20,510 nt of DNA from Candidatus Onthomorpha intestinigallinarum (GTDB lineage: Bacteria; Bacteroidota; Bacteroidia; Bacteroidales; P3), in NCBI GenBank assembly GCA_019114015.1, contig DXGG01000244.1, positions 1 through 20,510 of the forward strand, read 5' to 3'. Every line of letters begins with the position of its first letter. Within the stretch, counting starts at the first letter, position 1. The position numbers were made by a program, and so were the translations under genes. The notes beneath the pieces are model-generated. The model searched no databases. It saw only the letters and a program-made list of their open reading frames with translations, and was not told the DNA's origin. Positions 8,014 through 15,883 of the stretch are shown here, piece by piece.

Positions 8014-8706
8014 TTACTTCATCGCTTCAAGTCTCGAAATGTATTTTTCTATTTCCCTGTATTCCATGGACGAAGGGTATTGCTGCTTTATCTTCTTGTA
8101 GCATTCCAAAGCCTTGTCGTTTTTCTTCTGTATCTCGTAAATCTGACCCATCTTCAAGAGGACGAACGGAGTTGTAAGGTCGTTGTCAGCCTTTGCCGCA
8201 TCCTGATATGCGCTTATGGCCTTGTCCAACTGGTTCAGTTCGGCATAGGCGTCTCCGGTCATGGCCTTTGCCTGAGAGGACATTATGCGGTCGTCGGAGC
8301 TGAAGTCCGAAAGATTGTCTATCGCCTTTTGGAATTCACCCTGGTTTAGATATATGCAGCCTATGTAATATGCCGCAAGTTTTCCCGCCTTTGTTGAGGA
8401 ATATTCATCCTTTATGGAAAGAAGGCCCTGATGCTTGCCGTCACCCTTCAGTGCCTTGTCATAGTCCTCCTGTTCGAAGTAACGCTGTGCGGCAAACAGT
8501 TCCTTCTGAGCCGACTCCTCCTTCGGAACGGAATAGAAATGCTTGTAGGCGAAATAACCCACAACACACAATACCACGACGCAGATTATTGTTATGATGA
8601 CTTTTTGATTCCTTTTCACGAACTGTTCCGTATTTGTAACCAATTCGCCAACGTTGAAGTTTTTTTCTTCGTTTTTCTTGTTGTTCTCTGTATTTTCCGT
8701 ATTCAT
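8014..8706 (-). CDS. Single-pass membrane protein with tetratricopeptide repeats
   Basis: The protein is 230 aa from the ATG at 8706. The frame stays open upstream to 9066, but that part is antisense to the next gene and lies above the promoter box at 8750-8757. The N-terminus (1-35) is hydrophilic and Asn/Glu-rich, followed by one membrane helix (about 36-54). The C-terminal part consists of TPR-like helix pairs, for example AAQRYFEQEDYDKAL, AYYIGCIYLNQGEFQKAIDNL, DAYAELNQLDKAISAYQDA and GQIYEIQKKNDKALECYKKI. The layout resembles YfgM-like ancillary envelope proteins that bind client or translocon partners. A specific role cannot be assigned. It is monocistronic, with a terminator at 7951-7986. 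Confidence 0.85.
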   Translation of the reverse strand: MNTENTENNKKNEEKNFNVGELVTNTEQFVKRNQKVIITIICVVVLCVVGYFAYKHFYSVPKEESAQKELFAAQRYFEQEDYDKALKGDGKHQGLLSIKDEYSSTKAGKLAAYYIGCIYLNQGEFQKAIDNLSDFSSDDRIMSSQAKAMTGDAYAELNQLDKAISAYQDAAKADNDLTTPFVLLKMGQIYEIQKKNDKALECYKKIKQQYPSSMEYREIEKYISRLEAMK

Positions 8707-8749
8707 TTTGTTGAAGCTTTTTATTACTCTTGTATTCTTTATCGGCTTG

Positions 8750-8757
8750 CAAAGATA
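8750..8757 (-). promoter_or_regulatory. Putative -7 box for the TPR protein gene
   Basis: On the minus strand this reads TATCTTTG, matching TAnnTTTG. It lies about 44 bases upstream of the ATG at 8706. A TTG lies 16 bases further upstream, shorter than the usual spacing, so the -33 element is doubtful. Confidence 0.5.
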
Positions 8758-8826
8758 CGTTTTTCTTCGAAAACAAGTGTACTTTTCATCAAAATAAGTG
8801 ATTTTTCGTACATTTCGAAGATTTTG

Positions 8827-8858
8827 TTTGCACAATTTAAATTTCTTTTGTATCTTTG
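8827..8858 (+). promoter_or_regulatory. Putative Bacteroidetes promoter (TTTG-N20-TATCTTTG)
   Basis: TTTG at 8827-8830 and TATCTTTG at 8851-8858 are 20 bases apart, a full consensus match. The predicted start near 8863-8866 leaves a leader of about 22 bases before the ATG at 8887. It drives the dihydroorotate-dehydrogenase-like gene and probably the four-helix-bundle gene. Confidence 0.7.
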
Positions 8859-8886
8859 CTCGATAATTTACTTGAATGACAGAACT

Positions 8887-9867
8887 ATGAGCATAGAAAC
8901 GAATTTCATGGGCATGAAAATAAAGAGCCCGGTCATAGTCGGCAGTTGCGGACTTACGACCGACATGCACACATTGAGGAAGATAGAACAGGCCGGAGCC
9001 GGAGCCGTGATATTGAAGTCTGTTTTTGAGGAACAGATTTTGCAGGAGATGTCCAACAGCCTGCATTTGTCAATAGAGAGCGGAAACTCTTCCGAAGCAT
9101 ATTATTATATAGAGGAACACATACAGGAACAGTCCCTGGACAAGTATCTCAACCTGATAAGACAGGCCAAGATGGAGCTTTCCATACCCATAATAGCGAG
9201 TGTCAACTGTGTTTCCTCCTCGCAGTGGGTTTCGTTTGCGAGCAAGATAGAGCAGGCGGGAGCCGACGGTGTTGAATTGAACATGTTCCTTCTGCCTTCG
9301 GACGTGAACATGACCACAGACGATGTGGAACGTTTCTATGAGGACGTCATAAGAAACATAAAAAGAGCGGTGAACATACCTGTCTCGGTCAAGATAAGCC
9401 ATTATTTTTCTTCTCTTGCGCGTTTTGCACAGAAACTGTCGTGGATGGGCATAGCCAATCTGCACATATTCAACCGCTTTGCCGCACAGGACATAAACAT
9501 AGACAAGATGGAAATAGAGGCTGCCAATGTGTTCAGTTCACCGAGCGAGTTGCCTCATCTGATACGCTGGACGGCCATATTGTCCAACATAGTGCATTGT
9601 CCGCTCACTTCGGGAGGGGGTGTACACAAGCCTGAAGATGTGATAAAGTTGCTTTTGACGGGAGCCAACACCGTTCAGGTGGTTTCGGCCATATACGAGA
9701 ACGGAACGGAGTTCATACAGGAGGCAAACCAAAGGTTGCAGTCATGGATGAAGGAACACGACTTTGAAAAGATAAGCGACTTCAAGGGCAGATTGTCTGT
9801 GAAAAACAACCAGTATACGGCCTTTCACAGAGTTCAGTTCATGAAATACTTTGCAGGCATAAAATAA
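8887..9867 (+). CDS. Dihydroorotate dehydrogenase-like flavoprotein lacking the catalytic cysteine
   Basis: The protein is 326 aa from the ATG at 8887, just downstream of a consensus promoter; open frame further 5' is antisense to the TPR gene. The TIM-barrel layout follows class 1 dihydroorotate dehydrogenases: ETNFMGMKIKSPVIVGSCGLT (start), Lys44 in AVILKSVFEE, IASVN (103-107), ELNMFLLP (130-137), VSVKIS with Lys169, and an FMN-phosphate site SGGGVHKPEDVIKLLLTGANTVQVVSAIYENG (242-273). Where active class 1A enzymes have NLSCPN with the base cysteine, this protein reads NMFLLP, so no catalytic base is seen. FMN binding looks intact, but pyrimidine synthesis activity is doubtful. I infer an FMN-dependent reductase of unknown substrate. 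Confidence 0.85.
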   Translation: MSIETNFMGMKIKSPVIVGSCGLTTDMHTLRKIEQAGAGAVILKSVFEEQILQEMSNSLHLSIESGNSSEAYYYIEEHIQEQSLDKYLNLIRQAKMELSIPIIASVNCVSSSQWVSFASKIEQAGADGVELNMFLLPSDVNMTTDDVERFYEDVIRNIKRAVNIPVSVKISHYFSSLARFAQKLSWMGIANLHIFNRFAAQDINIDKMEIEAANVFSSPSELPHLIRWTAILSNIVHCPLTSGGGVHKPEDVIKLLLTGANTVQVVSAIYENGTEFIQEANQRLQSWMKEHDFEKISDFKGRLSVKNNQYTAFHRVQFMKYFAGIK

Positions 9868-9901
9868 AGCAAATCAATTACTAACCAAATATTCCATTGT
9901 T

Positions 9902-10387
9902 ATGGACAGTCAAGTAAAAACAGTAAGCTTTTTTAGATTCGAGGATTTGAGGATTTATCACAAGTCTTTGGATTACTTCAACTGGATAGTGCAACAGTCC
10001 GGTTCGGTTTCGGAAAGGGATTTCAATCTGGTCATCAAACCTTTGGCGGATGCTGCGGCGGGAGTATCCAAAAGCATAGCGGAGGGTTCCGCCCGTCACA
10101 AGGCGCAGTTCGTGCAGTTTTTAAAGAATGCCAAGTCGTCGGTTCGTTCCTGCGTGGTCTATTCGACCCTTGCTCTCAAATGCGGCGCTTTCACACAGGA
10201 ACAATATGACAAATCGAACGAGACACTGGTTGAAATGACCAAGATGATAGGCGCGATGATAGTATCCTTGCAGCGCAACGCCGAAAGAAAGCATACGGAG
10301 GATAACTCGAAAGGATTGGATGATATGCCGGATTTCGGTGAGGAGTCCACGGACAACGAGACGGATCTTTCCAAATTGTATTTTTAG
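9902..10387 (+). CDS. Four-helix-bundle protein (23S rRNA intervening-sequence protein family)
   Basis: The protein is 161 aa. It shows the family pattern: an opening FRFEDLRIYHKSLDYFNWI, a second helix region NLVIKPLADAAAGVSKSIAEGSAR (compare the family's RaavSIpaNIAEG), then FVQFLKNAKSSVRSCVVYSTLA, and a closing helix with LVEMTKMIGAMIVSL. An acidic tail of about 35 residues follows. Members were first noticed inside 23S rRNA intervening sequences, but most are free-standing like this one. The structure is a homo-oligomeric helical bundle, and the molecular role is not known. The gene starts 34 bases after the preceding stop and is likely co-transcribed. Its Ile codons are more mixed (four ATA, one ATT, one ATC) than in its neighbours. 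Confidence 0.8.
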   Translation: MDSQVKTVSFFRFEDLRIYHKSLDYFNWIVQQSGSVSERDFNLVIKPLADAAAGVSKSIAEGSARHKAQFVQFLKNAKSSVRSCVVYSTLALKCGAFTQEQYDKSNETLVEMTKMIGAMIVSLQRNAERKHTEDNSKGLDDMPDFGEESTDNETDLSKLYF

Positions 10388-10413
10388 GTAATCATCCAAC
10401 AAGACGATATCGA

Positions 10414-10450
10414 GACCTTGCGGAAACTTATTGCGAGTATCTGCAAGGTC
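10414..10450. repeat. 8-bp inverted repeat in the gap before holB
   Basis: GACCTTGC (10414-10421) and GCAAGGTC (10443-10450) can form a stem with a 21-base loop. No T-run follows, so it is not a standard intrinsic terminator. It may be a weak stop for the upstream pair or an incidental repeat. The rest of the 170-base gap holds only the promoter box at 10523-10530. Confidence 0.4.
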
Positions 10451-10522
10451 GTTGCGTATTGTCACAAACGGTTGCAGGTGCGGCTTTTTCGTACGGCAGG
10501 TCTCTACATGAGAAAAAAATAG

Positions 10523-10530
10523 TACCTTTG
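10523..10530 (+). promoter_or_regulatory. Putative -7 box for the holB-ricT-gldH-PBP operon
   Basis: The sequence reads TACCTTTG, a match to TAnnTTTG, placed 27 bases before the holB ATG. There is no TTTG at the expected -33 position, so it would be a weak or regulated promoter. Confidence 0.5.
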
Positions 10531-10557
10531 TAGGTTCAAAGAACAAACAACAGGCAT

Positions 10558-11724
10558 ATGCAGTTTGCCCGGATAATAGGACAGAGAAAACTGATAAATT
10601 CACTTGTCGACATAGCGATGTCGGGACGCTTGAGCCATGCACAGCTTTTTTCTGGAAGCTACGGCAGCGGTTCGTTTGCGTTGGCTTTGGCCTATGCACA
10701 GTTCATCGCATGTGAGGACAAGCAGTTCTACAATCCGACAGACAAGTCGGGATTGAAGGCGGACTCCTGCGGGAAGTGTCCTTCGTGCATAAAGTATTCA
10801 AGACTTGTTCATCCAGATTTGCATCTTGTCTTTCCGAATACGACAACCAAAAAGATAGACTCAAAGAACGAATCCTTGCTTTTCAGGGAACAGTTCACCC
10901 AATATGTTCTGGAAAGGAACGCCTACATAGATTTGGATTCATGGTACGACACTCTCGGGGTGGACAACAAGCAGGGAATGATAAACGTAAGGGATGCGGC
11001 ATACATAGTAAAGGCTTTGAGCATGAAGACCTACGAGTCCGAATACAAGATAATGATAATATGGGCATGCGACAAACTTTACCATGAGGCGGCACCCAAG
11101 TTGTTGAAGATATTGGAGGAACCGTATGAGAATACCTTGTTTCTGCTTGTGAGCGACAATATAGGGAACATTCTCGGGACCATTCGCTCGCGGACGCAAC
11201 TGGTAAAGGTTCTGCCGATAGCGGAGGAGGATTTGGCCGTACATCTTCAGGAGGAGTTCGCTATGGAGAGGGACGAGGCTCTGCGGATAAGCCGTCAGGC
11301 CGAAGGAGATTACATAAGGGCCTTGGAATACAAGGACGGCTCCAAAGCGGAATTCGTCGCATGTTTCATGCAATGGACCCGTCTTGCGTTTCAGTACAGG
11401 CGTAAGGCCGGGGAGATAAATGCTTTTGTGGAAAAGATATGCAAGTGGGGCAGGGAGGAACAGAAAAGTTTTCTTTCGTATTCTCTGGAGCTGTTCCGTC
11501 AGTGCATGCGTACGGCTTTGGGACTTGAGACGGGGGGGCTTTTTGTCGATAAGCAAGGGGAGGAGTTCAGGAGGAATTTCTCGAGATTCGTCAATGAGAC
11601 CAACATTGGAGAGATATACAGATTGTTTGAACGCTCGCAGTACAACATACAGCGCAATGCTTCGTCAAAGATGGTGTTTTTCGATTTGACGCTGCAAATG
11701 GGACGGCTGCTTTCAGGCAAATAG
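10558..11724 (+). CDS. holB: DNA polymerase III clamp-loader subunit delta'
   Basis: The protein is 388 aa with an AAA+ clamp-loader fold. It opens FARIIGQRKLINSLVDIAMSGRLSHAQLFSG. The P-loop position is degenerate, GSYGSGSF (33-40) with Lys and Ser/Thr replaced, as expected for delta', which does not hydrolyse ATP. The zinc module shows C52, C71, C74 and C77. Also visible are KLLKILEEP (181-189) and the SRT motif (211-213), whose arginine completes the ATP site of the neighbouring DnaX subunit. An insertion at about 92-135 lies between the zinc module and the DARxI-like segment (INVRDAAYIVKAL). It is the first gene of an operon with the RicT-like gene, an order also found in Bacillus subtilis (holB-yaaT). 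Confidence 0.85.
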   Translation: MQFARIIGQRKLINSLVDIAMSGRLSHAQLFSGSYGSGSFALALAYAQFIACEDKQFYNPTDKSGLKADSCGKCPSCIKYSRLVHPDLHLVFPNTTTKKIDSKNESLLFREQFTQYVLERNAYIDLDSWYDTLGVDNKQGMINVRDAAYIVKALSMKTYESEYKIMIIWACDKLYHEAAPKLLKILEEPYENTLFLLVSDNIGNILGTIRSRTQLVKVLPIAEEDLAVHLQEEFAMERDEALRISRQAEGDYIRALEYKDGSKAEFVACFMQWTRLAFQYRRKAGEINAFVEKICKWGREEQKSFLSYSLELFRQCMRTALGLETGGLFVDKQGEEFRRNFSRFVNETNIGEIYRLFERSQYNIQRNASSKMVFFDLTLQMGRLLSGK

Positions 11725-11762
11725 AACAAAATAACGCATTACTAAAACTAAGGAATAATTTT

Positions 11763-13007
11763 ATGGATTCAGAAAACAGAAATACGGAATGGGAATCTGA
11801 TGAGACGGACAGGAATGAGGCTCTGGAAGCTACCGAAGAACAGATACAGGATTTCATCAGACAGTCTTCGCTGAAGGGCAGGTGCAGGATGGAGGACGAG
11901 CAGGAAGACCCTCTGAGGCAGTTGAATCAGTTCGTTCATCCGTATTTTGATGAGGAACCGGACTTGGGCAAATCCAAATACGAACCGTGCAAGTATATAA
12001 GCAGGGGATGCGAGTCCAAACCTGAGGCATACAGGACGGTGGACAGAAGGGAGACGGACAGTTGTGCCAAACTGAACGTACACGACTGGCTCAAGGATGT
12101 CGTTTCACCCAAAAGCAAGGAAGAGGAGACTTTTGTCGAGGTCAGGTTCAAGAACTCGAGGAAGGAGTTTTTCCGTCTGCCGGAGGGTTTGGAGATATGC
12201 GAGGGAGACATAGTGGCCGTGGAGGGCACTCCGGGACATGACATAGGCATAGTGTCCCTGACGGGAGAGTTGTGCAAGATACAGATGAGGAAGAAAAACG
12301 TCAGGAATTTCGACCAGCTGAAGAAACTGTACCGCAGGGCCAAGGTGTCGGATGTCGAGAAATGGTTGCAGAGCATAGAGAGGGAAGATGCTATGCTGTT
12401 CGAGACCAGAGTGTTGATAGACCGACATGGACTGAGCATGAAGCTGAACGACATAGAGCTTCAGGGAGACGGCACCAAGGCTGTGTTTTACTACACTGCC
12501 GACGAGAGGGTCGATTTCCGTCAGCTGATAAAGTCGTTGGCCGAACAGTTCAGGATAAGGATAGAGATGAAGCAGATAGGGGCAAGGCAGGAGGCAAGCC
12601 GTTTGGGAGGCATAGGCACATGCGGAAGGGAATTGTGTTGCAGCACGTGGATAAACTGTTTCCATTCTGTTTCCACCTCGGTTGCCAAGACCCAGCAGCT
12701 CTTTCCCAACCCGCAGAAACTGGCCGGACAGTGCGGAAAACTCAAGTGCTGTCTCAATTACGAATACGACGTATATGTCGATGCCTTGAATTCATTTCCG
12801 GAGCTGGGAGTGGAACTGAGGACCAAAAAAGGCGATGCCGTATATCACAAAGCGGACGTGTTCAAGTCGCTCATGTGGTATTCCTACAAGGATTCCTCAC
12901 AACTGATACCTCTTTCGGTCAAGGATGTCAAATACATTGTTTCCGAGAACAGGCGCAACAGACTGGTGGAAGACCTCGAGTCTTTTGAGCAAAAGGAAGA
13001 AAAATAG
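11763..13007 (+). CDS. ricT: PSP1-domain protein, RicT/YaaT-like
   Basis: The protein is 414 aa. The first 115 residues or so are acidic, low in conservation, and longer than in the Bacillus protein. The core starts at about 122 (FVEVRFKNSRKEFFRLPEG), continues through DQLKKLYRRAKVSD, and includes the PSP1 C-terminal region (about 200-285). Two cysteine clusters follow: CGRELCC (C287, C292, C293) and CGKLKCC (C324, C329, C330). In Bacillus, RicT works with RicA and RicF, carries Fe-S clusters through such cysteines, and promotes mRNA maturation by RNase Y. That partner set may not exist in Bacteroidota, so the role here is inferred only at family level. The start has an AAGGA eight bases upstream (11750-11754), unusual for this genome. 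The downstream gldH starts five bases after the stop. Confidence 0.85.
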   Translation: MDSENRNTEWESDETDRNEALEATEEQIQDFIRQSSLKGRCRMEDEQEDPLRQLNQFVHPYFDEEPDLGKSKYEPCKYISRGCESKPEAYRTVDRRETDSCAKLNVHDWLKDVVSPKSKEEETFVEVRFKNSRKEFFRLPEGLEICEGDIVAVEGTPGHDIGIVSLTGELCKIQMRKKNVRNFDQLKKLYRRAKVSDVEKWLQSIEREDAMLFETRVLIDRHGLSMKLNDIELQGDGTKAVFYYTADERVDFRQLIKSLAEQFRIRIEMKQIGARQEASRLGGIGTCGRELCCSTWINCFHSVSTSVAKTQQLFPNPQKLAGQCGKLKCCLNYEYDVYVDALNSFPELGVELRTKKGDAVYHKADVFKSLMWYSYKDSSQLIPLSVKDVKYIVSENRRNRLVEDLESFEQKEEK

Positions 13008-13011
13008 AAAG

Positions 13012-13500
13012 ATGAAGCGTATGGTTAGCATGAAACTCAGGACGACCTTATTGACAGGCTTGACAGTCATATTGTTTGCGGCATGTGACGGACGGGTTGT
13101 TTACGACGAAAACAAGAAGGTGGATTCCGAAAAATGGGACATGAACGACAAACTGTTCTATGAGGTCGACATCAGGGATACGGCAGCCAAATACAAGGTT
13201 GCGGTCAATGTAAGGAACAGTACGGACTATCCGTACAGCAACGTTTATTTCTTCATGAACACCATATTGCCCGACGGCAGTCTCACTCGCAGGGATACCA
13301 TAGAGTGTTATCTGGCCTATCCCGACGGTACATGGAAGGGGAAAGGCAGTTCCAAAATAAAGGACAACAGGTTCTGGATTGCCAAAAACGTCAGATTCGA
13401 ACAGAAGGGCAGGTATGTCTTTGAACTTTATCAGGCAACATCCGATACGCTTTTGAAGGGCATAATGGATGTGGGACTTCACATAGAATATCAAAACTAA
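13012..13500 (+). CDS. gldH: Gliding motility lipoprotein GldH
   Basis: The protein is 162 aa from the ATG at 13012; in-frame ATGs at 13021 and 13030 are also possible. A lipoprotein signal ends LTVILFAAC, with the lipidated cysteine at residue 25 (19 from the third ATG). The mature part has the GldH features: a short N-terminal region, FYEVDIRDTAAKYKVAVNVRNSTDYPYSNVYFF, then IECYLAYPDGTWKGKG, FWIAKNVRFEQKGRYVFELYQAT and a closing IMDVGLHIEY. GldH is needed for gliding in Flavobacterium johnsoniae. It is kept in non-gliding Bacteroidales, where its role is less clear. It lies between ricT and a class A PBP, the usual setting in this phylum. Confidence 0.9.
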   Translation: MKRMVSMKLRTTLLTGLTVILFAACDGRVVYDENKKVDSEKWDMNDKLFYEVDIRDTAAKYKVAVNVRNSTDYPYSNVYFFMNTILPDGSLTRRDTIECYLAYPDGTWKGKGSSKIKDNRFWIAKNVRFEQKGRYVFELYQATSDTLLKGIMDVGLHIEYQN

Positions 13501-13516
13501 AAGAATTTACAAGCGT

Positions 13517-15787
13517 ATGCAGAATAAGAAGCCTTTGCAGAAAAACCGGCAGAAAGAGGAAAACAGGAAATATGTCAGGATTATGTGGATAAGCTATGTT
13601 TGCGGTTTGTTCCTTATATTCGTTTTCTTTTTGCTGCTCTCTTCGGGATTGCTCGGATTCATGCCCACCTTTGAGGAGTTGGAGAATCCCAAGGCCAACC
13701 TTGCCACCGAGGTCTATTCCGACAACGGGGAACTGTTGGGTTACATAGGGATACAGAACCGTTCCAACGTGAACTATCAGGAAATATCCCCCAACCTTAT
13801 AAACGCTCTTGTAGCCACTGAAGACGTAAGGTTTTACGAGCATTCGGGCATAGATGCCCGTTCCTTGTTCAGGGTTCTCACCAAGACCGTACTCGGAGGC
13901 AACCGCAGTTCGGGAGGAGGCAGTACATTGTCGCAGCAGTTGGCCAAGAACCTTTTCCCGAGGGAAAAGAAATCGACGCTCGGAACGGTATATGCCAAGT
14001 TGAAGGAATGGGTCGTTGCCGTAAAGCTCGAAAGGAACTATTCCAAGGAGGAAATACTGTCGATGTATCTCAACACGGTCGATTACGGAAGCAATGCTTT
14101 CGGCATCAAGGCGGCCTCTCATACGTTTTTTTCCAAGTTGCCTTCGGAGTTGAACGTCGAAGAGGCGGCGGTGCTTGTCGGTTTGCTCAAGGCACCCACC
14201 GCTTACAGTCCGGTAAGGAATGTGGAGGCTTCGACCAAAAGGCGAAACACGGTATTGGGTCAGATGGCCAAGTACGGCTATATATCCGAAGAGGAATTCA
14301 GGTCCAAGTCCGAAACGCCTATAAAGTTGAAATACAATCCCCAGTCGCATGACGAAGGTGTTGCGACCTATTTCCGCGAGATGTTGAGGAACTATATGAA
14401 GGAGTGGTGCAAGACACACTACAAGCCAAACGGCGACAGGTATGACGTACACAAGGACGGACTGAAGATATACACCACAATAAACTATCAGATGCAGAAA
14501 TACGCCGAGGCTTCGGTAAGGGAACACTTCACCTATCTGCAAAACGAGTTCTTCAAACACACCAAGGGTTACAGGGATGCGCCATTCACCGGCATAAGTC
14601 GCGAGGACATAGAAAAATACTACACTCAGGCGATGAGGGATTCGGACAGATACAGGGAACTGAAACGGGAAGGATTGAGCGAAAGCGAGATAAGGGAGAA
14701 CTTCAACACCAAGGTAAACATGCGGGTGTTCTCATGGCAGGGTGACAAGGATACGGTGATGTCGCCATGGGATTCGTTGCGTTATTACAAGTTCTTCCTC
14801 AACACCGGCATGGTTTCCATAGAGCCTCAGACCGGTTACATAAAGGTATATGTTGGCGGGATAGACTACAAGCATTTCAAGTTCGACAACGCAAAGCTGG
14901 GTCGCAGACAGGTAGGTTCCACCTTCAAGCCGTTCGTCTATGCGGCGGCAATGCGCGACAGCCAGCTATCGCCTTGTTTCGAGATAGAGAACTCTCCTGT
15001 CACATTTGAGGAATACGACAACTGGACACCTAAGAATTCCAACAACAAAAGGGAGGGGGAGATGGTTTCACTCAAGTGGGCGTTGGCAAACAGTGTCAAC
15101 TTCATATCGGCGGCGTTGATAAAGGATTACACAACGCCTCAGTCCGTTGTTGACATCGCAAGACAGATGGGTATAACCACGCCAATGCAACCTTTGCCTT
15201 CCATATGTCTCGGCACACCCGATTTGTCGGTAATGGAGATGGCCGAGGCCATGGCTACCTTTGCCAACAAGGGAGTGCATAAAAAGCCGGTGTTCATCAC
15301 CAAGATATGCGACAACAAGGGTATGGTGTTGGAGGTGTTCACCTCCAAGAGCAACGCGGCCTTGAGCGAGGAGACGGCATATCTGGTTTTGGAACTGATG
15401 AAAGGCGTGGTAGACAGCGGAACGGGCGGAAGACTGCGTTACAGATACGGACTGAAAAGCGTGATAGCGGGCAAGACCGGAACGACCGACAACAATTCCG
15501 ACGGTTGGTTCATAGGCATCAATCCTCGCCTTGCGACGGCCGTATGGGTCGGAGGAGAACTGCGAAGCATTCACTTCCGCTCCACGGCCTTGGGGCAGGG
15601 AGCCTCAATGGCTCTGCCAGTGTACGGACTGTTCATGCAGAAGTGCGAAAAGGACAGCAGACTGTCTTTCTACAAGGGAGACTTCGACAGACCTGCAAGC
15701 CTTCAGGTCGATATGGATTGCAGCAACTACATTCAGGAAATAAATTCGGACAGCAATCTTAGCGGTGAATACGAAAAGGACTGGTAA
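13517..15787 (+). CDS. mrcA: Bifunctional class A penicillin-binding protein (PBP1A type)
   Basis: The protein is 756 aa with a short basic cytoplasmic tail and one membrane helix (about 20-47). The GT51 glycosyltransferase domain follows, with catalytic Glu102 in ATEDVRFYEHSGID, then SGGGSTLSQQLAKNLF (132-147) and KEEILSMYLNTVDYG (177-191). After a linker of about 130 residues comes the transpeptidase, with SxxK at S468-K471 (GSTFKPF), SxN at S526-N528 and KTGT at K653-T656. It polymerises lipid II into glycan strands and cross-links the peptides in the periplasm. All catalytic motifs are intact. It is the last gene of the operon, 16 bases after gldH, and is followed by a hairpin terminator. 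Confidence 0.95.
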   Translation: MQNKKPLQKNRQKEENRKYVRIMWISYVCGLFLIFVFFLLLSSGLLGFMPTFEELENPKANLATEVYSDNGELLGYIGIQNRSNVNYQEISPNLINALVATEDVRFYEHSGIDARSLFRVLTKTVLGGNRSSGGGSTLSQQLAKNLFPREKKSTLGTVYAKLKEWVVAVKLERNYSKEEILSMYLNTVDYGSNAFGIKAASHTFFSKLPSELNVEEAAVLVGLLKAPTAYSPVRNVEASTKRRNTVLGQMAKYGYISEEEFRSKSETPIKLKYNPQSHDEGVATYFREMLRNYMKEWCKTHYKPNGDRYDVHKDGLKIYTTINYQMQKYAEASVREHFTYLQNEFFKHTKGYRDAPFTGISREDIEKYYTQAMRDSDRYRELKREGLSESEIRENFNTKVNMRVFSWQGDKDTVMSPWDSLRYYKFFLNTGMVSIEPQTGYIKVYVGGIDYKHFKFDNAKLGRRQVGSTFKPFVYAAAMRDSQLSPCFEIENSPVTFEEYDNWTPKNSNNKREGEMVSLKWALANSVNFISAALIKDYTTPQSVVDIARQMGITTPMQPLPSICLGTPDLSVMEMAEAMATFANKGVHKKPVFITKICDNKGMVLEVFTSKSNAALSEETAYLVLELMKGVVDSGTGGRLRYRYGLKSVIAGKTGTTDNNSDGWFIGINPRLATAVWVGGELRSIHFRSTALGQGASMALPVYGLFMQKCEKDSRLSFYKGDFDRPASLQVDMDCSNYIQEINSDSNLSGEYEKDW

Positions 15788-15823
15788 ATGACGGATTCCG
15801 CTCCGTTGGGTTTATATGTAACG

Positions 15824-15858
15824 AAAGCCATAAGTAATCCCTTATGGCTTTAGTCTTT
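15824..15858 (+). terminator. Intrinsic terminator after the PBP gene
   Basis: AAAGCCATAAG (15824-15834) pairs perfectly with CTTATGGCTTT (15841-15851) around a six-base loop, followed by AGTCTTTTTTC. The 3' arm CTTATGGCTT occurs again at 15862-15871. On the minus strand the hairpin is not followed by a T-run, so termination of the convergent hydrolase gene here would be weaker. Confidence 0.8.
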
Positions 15859-15883
15859 TTTCTTATGGCTTGTCAATCTATTG

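Noticed and set aside
8431..8886. Long N-terminal extension of the dihydroorotate-dehydrogenase-like protein.
   Set aside because: It is antisense to the TPR gene and crosses a full-consensus promoter at 8827-8858. The family start fits the ATG at 8887.
9902..10387. Intervening sequence of a 23S rRNA gene.
   Set aside because: The protein family is right, but no rRNA sequence flanks it; protein-coding genes lie on both sides.
10388..10522. Open frame of 44 codons directly after, and in frame with, the stop of the four-helix-bundle gene (possible stop readthrough or recent truncation).
   Set aside because: A run this short is not rare by chance, and its Ile codons are ATC/ATT, unlike the ATA-rich genes around it. 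The stretch also contains the inverted repeat at 10414-10450, and the holB promoter box follows right after it.
13391..14560. 389-codon open frame antisense to gldH and the PBP gene.
   Set aside because: It crosses two well-supported genes and the gap between them and shows no recognisable domain, so it is a codon-bias shadow.
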